Positions 1 through 6,310 of a DNA stretch of 11,694 bases are shown here, in pieces. Each line of letters begins with the position of its first letter. The stretch's first letter is position 1. Source of the DNA: Candidatus Brocadia sp. (GTDB taxonomy: Bacteria; Planctomycetota; Brocadiia; Brocadiales; Brocadiaceae). The DNA lies in assembly GCA_030837935.1 (NCBI GenBank), contig JAUQXU010000482.1, forward strand, positions 1-11,694. Reading direction: 5' to 3'. The position numbers and the translations under genes are program-made. Under the pieces are notes generated by a model. It was given only the letters and a program-made list of their open reading frames with translations, was not told the DNA's origin and made no database searches.

Positions 1-247
1 TATCAACTGCCAGATCAATTGCCCGATACATGTCTGGATTTGATACCTCTGCAACCATCGTAGGACCTCTTGAGACCGAAACAATCATTTCAACAATATG
101 ACTATTATCCCCGCCAATATCTAAGGTAATTTGTACCTGCAATATCCACTCAAAAAACTTCTTTATTTTTTCAGCCTTTTGTAAGGCGTAATTTTTAATA
201 GCTTCCGTTATGTTCAAATGCCTTGCAACAATAGTAATGTTTTCCAA
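1..247 (-). CDS. hpf: Ribosome hibernation promoting factor HPF/RaiA (5' part, cut by window edge)
   Basis: Translating the minus strand from a TTG at 247-245 gives 82 residues beginning (M)ENITIVARHLNITEAI, then a lysine-rich helix (NYALQKAEKIKKFF) and a strand pair ending in a segment with MIVSVSRGPTMVAEV and MYRAIDLAVD. This is the beta-alpha-beta-beta-beta-alpha start of the HPF/RaiA (sigma-54 modulation, YfiA) family, which binds the decoding centre of 30S subunits and stores ribosomes as inactive 100S or 70S particles in slow growth. The C-terminal part is outside the window, so long (dimerising) and short forms cannot be told apart. The TTG start is chosen because AAGGA lies 7 nt upstream and the family's N-terminus aligns there; no ATG fits. 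It has its own promoter at 300-328, so it can be expressed apart from the comF run. Family call is firm; length class is unknown. Confidence 0.9.
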   Translation of the reverse strand, partial: MENITIVARHLNITEAIKNYALQKAEKIKKFFEWILQVQITLDIGGDNSHIVEMIVSVSRGPTMVAEVSNPDMYRAIDLAVD

Positions 248-299
248 GGGAGAATCCTTTCTAAAAAGGTAAAAGTTTCTCAATATACCTGAACTAGTT

Positions 300-328
300 A
301 TTTTACTTATAATAAAATTATCAGTCAA
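300..328 (-). promoter_or_regulatory. Sigma-70-type promoter of hpf
   Basis: On the minus strand TTGACT (328-323) and TAAAAT (305-300) are separated by exactly 17 bp; each matches the sigma-70 consensus at 5 of 6 positions. Predicted transcription start is near 293, giving a leader of about 46 nt before the TTG start of hpf. The site begins just downstream of the mini-ORF stop (334). This is the best promoter match seen in the window. Confidence 0.65.
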
Positions 329-333
329 GGAAA

Positions 334-450
334 TTAAGAAACATCGAATAAGCGATATTCCGCAATATCCATAGCATAGCGACCTTGCAAGTTATCCAAT
401 AACGTGGATTTTGAGCTGAAAACGAGAATGCGGGGGTTTGATCCCAACAT
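334..450 (-). CDS. Hypothetical 38-residue protein directly downstream of comF
   Basis: An ATG at 450-448 lies one base after the comF stop (TAATATG) and opens 38 codons ending TAA at 336-334. AGGT overlaps the comF stop four bases before the ATG, so translational coupling is plausible. The product starts MLGSNPRILVFSSKSTLL and ends AEYRLFDVS. The start looks like a beta strand (RILVFSS) followed by a polar turn and a helix, reminiscent of the first strand of a receiver or other Rossmann-like domain, but there is no room for a full domain. It has no signal peptide or membrane segment. It may be a real small protein, the remnant of a longer gene lost by deletion, or chance. I do not recognise a family. 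Confidence 0.35.
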   Translation of the reverse strand: MLGSNPRILVFSSKSTLLDNLQGRYAMDIAEYRLFDVS

Positions 451-451
451 A

Positions 452-1186
452 TTACCTGGCGGTTGCCAAAATGAGTAAATGAACAGATCTGGCACCGGCT
501 TCTTTTAGTTTTTTAGAGCACTCCATTGCCGTTACTCCCGTAGTTAACACATCATCTACAAGCAATATCTTTTTTCCTTTAAACGATTTTGGGTCGTTTA
601 CAAAGAATGCATTGCGGATGTTCCTCTGTCGCTGGTTTTTTGATAATTGTGTCTGTGAGGAGGTGTTTTTAATACGACAAAGGTTGTTTGTCGATAGCGG
701 TTTTGAAAAATATCTTTGAATTCCTCGTGCCAGAAGTTCTGATTGGTTGAAACCTCTGCGCATTTTTTTAAGCCAGTGAAGAGGCACCGGTACTACGACA
801 TCGACGTTCGGAACAATCTCTTTCAGTTTTTCTTGTGCCAGCACAATGTCATTCAGTACCGTGAAGAGGAATTTTTGTCTCGAGTACTTAAACGTATGTA
901 TCAATGTTTGAATAACACCTTCGTAATGGGTAATGGATGTTAGAGTGTTGAAGGGGAGATATTTCCCTTTGCATGACGGACAACCTTCTTTCGCCGTCGA
1001 AATGACGTGGGGCCCCAGGGCCGCGCCGCATCGGATACAATGAGAATTGTTAACATAGGGGATTTCTTTTTTGCAATTCTTACAAAGATAAAGTTCGTGA
1101 GAATTGTTTAAGTTGAGGTTGCAATGGAGACATGACCGGGAGTAGAAAAGGTCTAAAAAGGTATGTACGTATTCACCAATAGCCAT
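452..1186 (-). CDS. comF: ComF family phosphoribosyltransferase-like protein
   Basis: The 244-residue product has the ComF/GntX architecture. An N-terminal zinc-ribbon region carries four CxxC pairs (C19/C22, C35/C38, C50/C53, C69/C72). The phosphoribosyltransferase fold follows, with the family hallmark RRGFNQSELLARGI (143-156) and the PRPP-binding loop LLVDDVLTTGVTAME (208-222). ComF proteins are cytoplasmic and in naturally competent bacteria help handle incoming single-stranded DNA, apparently with the DprA/PriA machinery; in many other species the role is undefined. Length is normal (about 220-250). The ATG at 1186 begins 2 bp after the stop of the upstream LptF/G gene, and no strong Shine-Dalgarno is visible, so coupling to that gene is likely. 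No other competence genes are in the window. The family is clear; a role in DNA uptake here is only inference. Confidence 0.92.
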   Translation of the reverse strand: MAIGEYVHTFLDLFYSRSCLHCNLNLNNSHELYLCKNCKKEIPYVNNSHCIRCGAALGPHVISTAKEGCPSCKGKYLPFNTLTSITHYEGVIQTLIHTFKYSRQKFLFTVLNDIVLAQEKLKEIVPNVDVVVPVPLHWLKKMRRGFNQSELLARGIQRYFSKPLSTNNLCRIKNTSSQTQLSKNQRQRNIRNAFFVNDPKSFKGKKILLVDDVLTTGVTAMECSKKLKEAGARSVHLLILATAR

Positions 1187-1188
1187 AG

Positions 1189-2262
1189 TTACATATGCAT
1201 CATATCAAAGAATAATAATCCTACAGACCCAAAAATAATGATAGGCAACCATGCTGCTAATATGGGATGGATCATTCCTGTATTGCCGAGATTGGAACAG
1301 AGAAAAGTCAAAGCATAAAAAATGCCGCAGATAAGGACACAGAGCCCCACACGTAGAAACAAATTTCTGCTTAATCGTTCGAATCCGACTACGAGGGGTA
1401 TGCCGAGCAGGAGTAGTACAAAGTGAGTAAGGGTATAAGTAATTCTGGAATGAAATAACACGCTGTTTCTTGGATTGTTTGGTTCGCTTTTACACAATTC
1501 TTTCAATTGCTCAAAATTTAACAAACTGGGATCCAGCTTTATTTTTCCCAGTTCCATGGGAGTTATCACTGACTGAAACTCCAAACTTTCAAGTTGTTGT
1601 ATGGGAGCAATCCACCTTCCCTGTTCATCATAAACATGTTTTGTTACCCTGCTCAGCAACCATGTGCCATTTCCCAGCCACCGGCCTTCATCGGCACTGA
1701 TGGTAAATTTCTTTTTTCTATTTTCATATCTTCCCAGGATAAATACCGACCGCATGGTTTGCGTTTTATTGTTATATTTCCAGATACGAAGTAACGTGTT
1801 ATTTTCTTTATCGTCTAAAAGAAGATTTCGCTGGGTATTATCACCGAATGAGGTCTGCTGTAAGGTTCCTAGCTTTTCTGCAAACCGCGGGATAATCCAT
1901 TCCTGATCCCCAAATGAGGCAAAGGACAGAAACACCGTAATGATAAAGACAGGGAGTAATATCCGATACAGTGATATACCGGCAACCTGCATCGCCAGTA
2001 TTTCCCGATTTTTGGCTAGTTTTACCAGAACTAAGCCCACTGCGATCAGGGTAACGGCGGGGAAAAATTGAAAGATAATGACAGGAAAGAGATACGTATA
2101 GTAACGTAGTCCCGTGTTAAAGGCCTCTCCCCCCATATCCACAAATTCTCCCAGTTTTTGAAGGAGGTCGACGATGATATAAATTCCGCAAATACTAAGG
2201 AGGCACATGAAGAACGTGGGGATAAAGGCCTTTATTATATAATTGTCGAGTCTGGAAAACAT
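1189..2262 (-). CDS. YjgP/YjgQ family permease (LptF/LptG, lipopolysaccharide export)
   Basis: The 357-residue protein has the six-helix plan of LptF/LptG. Three N-terminal helices lie near residues 12-32, 58-82 and 99-117, a large periplasmic beta-jellyroll domain spans about 118-270, and three C-terminal helices lie near 273-293, 301-322 and 333-353. Family signatures include the N-terminal LDNYIIKAF, the coupling segment LVKLAKNREILAMQVAGIS (79-97) between helices 2 and 3, and LLLLGIPLVVGF in helix 4. In the Lpt system two such permeases with the LptB ATPase pull LPS from the inner membrane into the periplasmic bridge. Only one copy is present here and I cannot decide between LptF and LptG; the partner must be elsewhere. 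It starts 4 bp after folK and ends 2 bp before comF, so the three probably share a transcript. The ATG at 2262 has only a weak ribosome site (AAAAG). Confidence 0.9.
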   Translation of the reverse strand: MFSRLDNYIIKAFIPTFFMCLLSICGIYIIVDLLQKLGEFVDMGGEAFNTGLRYYTYLFPVIIFQFFPAVTLIAVGLVLVKLAKNREILAMQVAGISLYRILLPVFIITVFLSFASFGDQEWIIPRFAEKLGTLQQTSFGDNTQRNLLLDDKENNTLLRIWKYNNKTQTMRSVFILGRYENRKKKFTISADEGRWLGNGTWLLSRVTKHVYDEQGRWIAPIQQLESLEFQSVITPMELGKIKLDPSLLNFEQLKELCKSEPNNPRNSVLFHSRITYTLTHFVLLLLGIPLVVGFERLSRNLFLRVGLCVLICGIFYALTFLCSNLGNTGMIHPILAAWLPIIIFGSVGLLFFDMMHM

Positions 2263-2266
2263 ACTT

Positions 2267-2752
2267 TTATGCCGGAATCACTAATGAAGTAAGGAGTTCT
2301 TTATATAATTGCACAATAGGTTTTTTTAAAACGGGATGAATAGCGTCGGGCGCAATCTCAACGAATGGCTCCAATACAAATAGCCGCATGTGCATCAGGG
2401 GGTGCGGTATTTTCAGTTGCTCATCATCAACGATTGTATCACCGTAGAGCAGGATATCAATGTCAATAGTCCGCGGTCCCCATTTTACCGTACGGACCCT
2501 GCCCATGAGATTCTCGATATGCTGAAACCGTTCAAGCAATTGATGGGGCGATAACAGGGTTTTTATGTCAAGGACGGCGTTCAAAAACATTGGCTGCGGG
2601 GGCCCGCCTGAGGGTGCCGTTTCGTAAAACCGAGAAAGTCTTACTGGCTGTATCTCCTGTATCGTAGTAATATGGCCGTAAGCAGAGCGTAAATTTCTTT
2701 CCCTATCCCCCAGATTTGAGCCGAGACCAATGTAAACATGCACCACAAACAT
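2267..2752 (-). CDS. folK: 2-amino-4-hydroxy-6-hydroxymethyldihydropteridine pyrophosphokinase (HPPK)
   Basis: HPPK transfers pyrophosphate from ATP to 6-hydroxymethyl-7,8-dihydropterin in cytoplasmic folate synthesis. The product has the opening VYIGLGSNLGDR (6-17), the pterin-loop segment YETAPSGGPPQPMFLNAV (43-60), and the PROSITE-type block RTVKWGPRTIDIDILLYG (87-104), whose D97 and D99 are the two magnesium ligands. It also has IPHPLMHMRLFVLEPF (115-130), with H117 and R123 in the ATP-binding region. Length (about 160) is normal. Start is uncertain: with the ATG at 2752, AAAGGA abuts the start codon with no spacer, whereas GTG at 2746 (third codon) sits 6 nt after AAGGA and gives MVHVYIGLGSN, which fits the family better. 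It leads the folK-lptF/G-comF run. No folB, folE or folP is adjacent. Confidence 0.95.
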   Translation of the reverse strand: MFVVHVYIGLGSNLGDRERNLRSAYGHITTIQEIQPVRLSRFYETAPSGGPPQPMFLNAVLDIKTLLSPHQLLERFQHIENLMGRVRTVKWGPRTIDIDILLYGDTIVDDEQLKIPHPLMHMRLFVLEPFVEIAPDAIHPVLKKPIVQLYKELLTSLVIPA

Positions 2753-2824
2753 TCCTTTTTAAAAAAATTTAGTTTGAGTTTTGGGATTATTGACTTACCC
2801 TATCAGTTTCATATCGAATTTTTG

Positions 2825-2867
2825 TTCATGATTCATTATTTCGATGTTCGACATTCAATATTCATAA
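2825..2867. repeat. Degenerate heptanucleotide tandem repeat (TTCRWNR type)
   Basis: Read on the plus strand the stretch divides into ttcatga, ttcatta, one extra t, then ttcgatg, ttcgaca, ttcaata, ttcataa: six 7-base units all starting TTC. It sits in the intergenic stretch between the radical SAM gene and folK (2753-2908). When read through, such arrays give the FDVRHSIF-like low-complexity strings seen in spurious proteins of several phyla. A weak 5-bp stem with T-run (2883-2898 region on the minus strand) lies next to it; I do not count that as a proven terminator. Confidence 0.5.
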
Positions 2868-2908
2868 AATACTTTGCTAAAAATTACCCGGATGTAATGA
2901 AGAATGGC

Positions 2909-4756
2909 CTATACCGCACGAAAATTCTTAGAACGTGCACAGCTTCCACATTCTGGACATTCATCTATACGACAATCGGGTGTAATTCCCTCGTGGAAAG
3001 ATTTCTGCCTTTCGTTCATGAGAAATGGCTTTACAACCCCACAACTGATGTGGTCCCAAGGGAAGATCTCGTCGTCGTCCCTTTGGCGGTGTGCATAAAA
3101 GGTCCAATCTATCCCGACCTTTTGAAATGCGTCAATCCATTTTTGAAAGCGGAAGTGTTCCTCCCATGCATCAAACTTACATCCCTCCTGCCATGCCTGA
3201 TAAATGACCTTCCCCAGCCTTCTGTCGCCTCTTGCAAAAATACCTTCCAGAATACTGCGCTCTGCATTGTGGAATTTGATATGAATGCATTTGCGACGGA
3301 TTCTATCAAACAATCTGTTCCGGATCTCTTTTATCCGTTGAAGGGTAACCATAGGATGCCATTGAAAGGGGGTATGCGCCTTGGGCACAAAGGGCGCTAT
3401 GCTGATATTTACTTGTCCAAAATTGCCGCTAATACCCTTTTTTAGGTCAGAAACATTATAGGCAAGCCTTGCAATAGCATCGATGTCGTCATCTGTCTCA
3501 GTAGGAAGTCCAACCATAAAATAGAGCTTCACTAAATTCCAGCCCTGCTTAAATGCCTCCCCCACGCCCGTGTAAAGATCTTCATCGCTGATGTTTTTAT
3601 TAATGATTTTTCTCAAAGTCTGGGTTGCTGCTTCAGGCGCAAGGGTAAGTCCTGATTTACGAACGGTGTTCAGCATGGAAGGTAAAAGGATAAGCTGTTC
3701 ATTCACCCGTAAGGAAGGGAAAGAGATATTTACATGCCTTGGAATAAAGAGTTGGTTCATCTTTTCCATTAAACGTTTTAAGGACGGATAATCGCTGATA
3801 GAAAGAGAAGCCAGGGAAATTTCGTTATGCCCCGTATTTGCATAACAAAGTTCAGCCAGGTTTACGATGTTCTCTACCGTGCGAGGCCGGGTAGGACGTT
3901 TACTCATGCCTGACTGGCAAAACCGGCATCCTTGTGTGCAGCCACGCATGACCTCAATCGTGATCCGGTCATGGATGGTTTTTACATAAGGTACGATAGG
4001 TTTCGTTGGGAAATAGGTCGTATTTAAGTCCCTTACGGAAGCTGACCGGATGGGTGATGGTAGACCGGATATCCTTGGGCGTATTTCTTGTATGGTGTTG
4101 TCCTGACGATACATAACTTCATATAACGATGGCGCATAAGCATTTTTCAGTGTTTGGGCGAGAGAAACGATTTTTTCCTTGCGGGAGACTTTTTTCTGGT
4201 TCATGCCCTTCCATAATTCAACGAGTTGGGGCAGGCTCTCTTCTCCATCCCCGACAAGAAAGATGTCAATAAAATCTGCCAATGGTTCCGGGGAAATGGC
4301 AGCAGGCCCCCCCGCGATGATGAGAGGTTCTGTTTGGCCACGTTCGGATGCCATAACAGGAATCTCCGAGAGGTCTATCATATTTAAGATATTGGTGTAT
4401 GATAGCTCGTACTGAAGCGAAAAACCTATTATGTCGAATTCCTTTAAAGGTGTATAGGTTTCGAGGGAAAAGAGTGGAATCTTGTGCTTTCTCATCAGCG
4501 CTTCCATATCATCTAAAGGTGCAAAGACCCTTTCGCAGGCAGTATCTTTTCGCTCGTTGAGCAGTCCGTAAAGAATCTGAATGCCCAGGTGAGACATACC
4601 AATACTATACGTATCGGGGAATGCCAATGCAATTTTTATGTCAGTATCAGCATGGTTTTTGACAACGGAATTCCATTCCCCGCCAATATACTGCCCGGGC
4701 ATTTCCACAAGGGGTAATATGTTTTTTGTTACAAAAAGTTTTAAAGCATTCATCAT
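2909..4756 (-). CDS. B12-binding-like radical SAM protein of the TIGR03960 type
   Basis: From ATG 4756 the product is 615 residues. An N-terminal Rossmann-like B12-binding-type region (about 30-180) contains FPDTYSIGMSHLGIQILYGL and AGGPAAISPEPLADFIDIFLVG, followed by a radical SAM domain whose cluster motif is C273-x3-C277-x2-C280 (RGCTQGCRFCQSG). Downstream come LTLAPEAATQTLRKIINK and MVGLPTETDDDI, typical of this subfamily. The C-terminus has HRQRDDDEIFPWDHI and a cysteine set C595, C600, C603, C606 that could hold zinc or another cluster. The family is widespread and its reaction is, to my knowledge, undefined. Its usual partner, the TIGR03936/DUF2344 protein, is neither fused nor adjacent. 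The frame stays open to a possible ATG at 4825, but that lies inside the 4824-4884 inverted repeat; I prefer 4756 or 4753 because the family begins close to ILPLVEMPGQYIGGEWN. No clear ribosome site is seen at any choice. Confidence 0.88.
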   Translation of the reverse strand: MMNALKLFVTKNILPLVEMPGQYIGGEWNSVVKNHADTDIKIALAFPDTYSIGMSHLGIQILYGLLNERKDTACERVFAPLDDMEALMRKHKIPLFSLETYTPLKEFDIIGFSLQYELSYTNILNMIDLSEIPVMASERGQTEPLIIAGGPAAISPEPLADFIDIFLVGDGEESLPQLVELWKGMNQKKVSRKEKIVSLAQTLKNAYAPSLYEVMYRQDNTIQEIRPRISGLPSPIRSASVRDLNTTYFPTKPIVPYVKTIHDRITIEVMRGCTQGCRFCQSGMSKRPTRPRTVENIVNLAELCYANTGHNEISLASLSISDYPSLKRLMEKMNQLFIPRHVNISFPSLRVNEQLILLPSMLNTVRKSGLTLAPEAATQTLRKIINKNISDEDLYTGVGEAFKQGWNLVKLYFMVGLPTETDDDIDAIARLAYNVSDLKKGISGNFGQVNISIAPFVPKAHTPFQWHPMVTLQRIKEIRNRLFDRIRRKCIHIKFHNAERSILEGIFARGDRRLGKVIYQAWQEGCKFDAWEEHFRFQKWIDAFQKVGIDWTFYAHRQRDDDEIFPWDHISCGVVKPFLMNERQKSFHEGITPDCRIDECPECGSCARSKNFRAV

Positions 4757-4823
4757 TTTACTGTTTGTAGTTTCACTATTGAGACTCTTTAGCCGCATTG
4801 CTTCGTTAGCAAAAAAACAGTGC

Positions 4824-4884
4824 AAAATGAAAATTGTAAATTGAAAAATGCAAAATTAACTTTGCATTTTGAAATTTTCATTTT
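4824..4884. repeat. Large imperfect inverted repeat upstream of the radical SAM gene
   Basis: Two pairs of perfect arms nest around a 6-base loop (4855-4860, ATTAAC). The outer arm 4824-4835 (AAAATGAAAATT) pairs with 4873-4884; the inner arm 4845-4854 (AAAATGCAAA) pairs with 4861-4870. An unpaired internal loop of 9 and 2 bases lies between them. The right half also reads as 7-base units (tttgcat, tttgaaa, ttttcat). It is almost pure A/T, lacks a GC stem, and overlaps the extreme 5' end of the open radical SAM frame. A mobile non-coding repeat or a cruciform-forming spacer is more likely than a terminator. Confidence 0.6.
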
Positions 4885-5092
4885 ACGCTTCCGACTCGTT
4901 CGGATAAAGTTATGATAATATTAAATCGGGCATTAAGCAAGCCTTGATGTTAATGAATTTCAAAATTGTACGATTTCCACCTGGGCAGCTTGCATGCCAG
5001 AAAAGGGGACACTGGGAGGTAATTAAATACAAGCAGCCAAAGGTGTGATTTAAAACAGGAGCGGTGCATTACAATCCGGTCTTTGCCATTGT
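4885..5092. other. Intergenic stretch without a convincing gene
   Basis: With the inverted repeat, about 336 bases between the radical SAM start and the HlyD-like stop carry no recognised gene. A 48-codon frame (minus strand, 5096-4950) overlaps the HlyD stop as ATGA, but its product shows no family features. The only other signal is the possible promoter at 4912-4940. No GC-rich terminator stem followed by T residues is evident after the exporter operon. Confidence 0.5.
4912..4940 (-). promoter_or_regulatory. Possible promoter of the radical SAM gene
   Basis: TTGCTT (4940-4935) and TATCAT (4917-4912) on the minus strand are 17 bp apart. The -10 matches consensus at 5 of 6, the -35 at only 3 of 6. 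Transcription would start near 4905 and run through the 4824-4884 inverted repeat, placing that hairpin in the 5' leader of the radical SAM mRNA. The reading is tentative. Confidence 0.3.
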
Positions 5093-6085
5093 TCATGGTC
5101 TCGTCTCGCCTGCCTCTTCCTGTGTGGCTTGCAGAGGTGTACGCGGGGGTGCAATTGGGTCTGGTGTTTCAATGAATACGTCCATCTGCTGACCGGCGAA
5201 GACCGGCAGATCGCTACCTTCGATGCGGTAAACAACCTGCAGTACACGCGTGTCGACGCGTTCTGTGCTGTCGCCGGTGAGTGACTTTTTGGGAACGACA
5301 TACGGTTCAAAACGCACGAATTTCAAAGGTGTTTTGATTTCCCGGTTGCCACGCAGAAAGGCTACTGCAGGCGCTGCCGGGTGTACCCGCCACGCATCGT
5401 TTTCATCGACATCAACACGAACGTTCAGGGGGCTTGTGTTGCCAAAGAGCATAAGCGGTGTTTGGGTGACGCCAGCCGGGGCGAACTCACCACGGTGAAT
5501 TTTTGACTGCAAGACTTTGCCGTCGCAGGGCGCTCGTATGATAATCCGGTCAAGGTTGGTCTCCGTTTCTTTTACCTGTGCCTGAGCGGAAGCAATTTCC
5601 GCCCTGGCATGAGCCACTTTTGCCTCGGCGGTCTGCACTGCATAACGTCGGCGGTCCAGTTCGTCAATACTAATAACCTGTTTGTGAGACAGTATTTCTG
5701 CCCTTTCAAGTTGATTTTTCAGATCATCCAATTGTGCCTTTTCCACCTTGGCATTTGCCTTGGCTACCCTCAGGGTTGTCTGTCGCATCGCCAATTGTGC
5801 CTTTAAATCCCGGTCGTCAATCTTGAACAGCGGATCCCAAGTCTTGACTTGGTCGCCCACAGAGACGTACATCTCAGAAACAACGCCGGCAACGAGCGTA
5901 CCGATTGCTATGTTTTCTGTGTTTGCCTCCACGATGCCGGCGCCAGCCACGGATGTTTTAAAGGGTGGTGCGCCCGGGTCCACAACGGGTGGAGATGGCG
6001 GAAGGGTTTTGCTGCCGTTAACAACCGTCAAAATGGCGAACCCGATGCCTAAGGCGGATAGGATAGGGAGTACGTATTTTCTAAT
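5093..6085 (-). CDS. HlyD/DevB-like periplasmic adaptor (membrane fusion protein)
   Basis: Read from an ATT codon at 6085 the product is 330 residues. It begins RKYVLPILSALGIGFAILTVV, a positively charged N-terminus plus one membrane anchor. A first lipoyl half-motif follows near 62-90 (GTLVAGVVSEMYVSVGDQV), then a coiled-coil hairpin near 93-178, the second lipoyl half (RIIIRAPCDGKVLQ, about 181-194) and a beta-barrel region. Such adaptors link an inner-membrane transporter to an outer-membrane TolC-type duct. The tail is proline- and glutamate-rich. The nearest normal start is TTG at 6031, but that would delete the anchor and has no ribosome site; in this frame there is no ATG, GTG or TTG between the upstream stop (6121-6119) and 6031, while AGGAGG sits 7 nt before ATT. 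It is the last gene of the exporter set, 225 bp after the ATPase. GC is high: 37 of 60 bases in 5101-5160. Confidence 0.88.
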   Translation of the reverse strand: MRKYVLPILSALGIGFAILTVVNGSKTLPPSPPVVDPGAPPFKTSVAGAGIVEANTENIAIGTLVAGVVSEMYVSVGDQVKTWDPLFKIDDRDLKAQLAMRQTTLRVAKANAKVEKAQLDDLKNQLERAEILSHKQVISIDELDRRRYAVQTAEAKVAHARAEIASAQAQVKETETNLDRIIIRAPCDGKVLQSKIHRGEFAPAGVTQTPLMLFGNTSPLNVRVDVDENDAWRVHPAAPAVAFLRGNREIKTPLKFVRFEPYVVPKKSLTGDSTERVDTRVLQVVYRIEGSDLPVFAGQQMDVFIETPDPIAPPRTPLQATQEEAGETRP

Positions 6086-6098
6086 AACAAGTCCTCCT
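6083..6098 (-). promoter_or_regulatory. Perfect Shine-Dalgarno preceding an ATT initiation codon
   Basis: AGGAGG at 6098-6093, a 7-nt spacer ACTTGTT, then ATT at 6085-6083, in frame with the HlyD-like protein. It is the strongest ribosome site in the window and it decides the start of that gene. The frame upstream contains only non-start codons back to the stop at 6121-6119. A base error or mutation turning ATG to ATT is the main alternative. Confidence 0.6.
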
Positions 6099-6205
6099 AA
6101 AAGGAATGCTATGGAATTTCAAAGCTGCGGTTGTAAAGCGAAGGAACACTTCGCTCTATATAAATTCTATTGTTTTCTGGCGCGGCATAACCACAACCAA
6201 ACTAA

Positions 6206-6233
6206 AAGGTTCGAGCTGTGAGTTGAAAGTTAA
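6206..6233. repeat. Short degenerate heptanucleotide repeat between ATPase and adaptor genes
   Basis: On the plus strand the units aaggttc, gagctgt, gagttga, aagttaa follow one another without gaps. They lie in the 225-bp space 6086-6310. That space also contains a small stem-loop, AGCGAAG (6137-6143) pairing with CTTCGCT (6149-6155) around five bases, located upstream of the adaptor ribosome site; it lacks a T-run, so it looks more like an mRNA processing or stability element than a terminator. Unit conservation is loose and only four units are seen. Confidence 0.3.
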
Positions 6234-6310
6234 CAGGGTAAGATTCCAAGCAACAACTTACAACCATATTAAAAAAAGTTACACAAAAAAGGAGTTTATA
6301 CAGGATAATA

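Noticed and set aside
2738..3445. 235-codon plus-strand frame opposite the radical SAM gene
   Set aside because: It is antisense to a well-supported family and its translation is cysteine- and leucine-rich without motifs; its first part reads through the heptamer repeat.
4950..5096. 48-codon minus-strand frame overlapping the HlyD-like stop as ATGA
   Set aside because: The overlap is operon-like, but the product (beginning MNNGKDRIVMHRSC) shows no domain, signal or repeat, and the region reads like spacer. Kept only as a remark.
6137..6155. Stem-loop AGCGAAG/CTTCGCT as a Rho-independent terminator
   Set aside because: The stem is only 7 bp and no T-run follows on the minus strand, so I do not call it a terminator.
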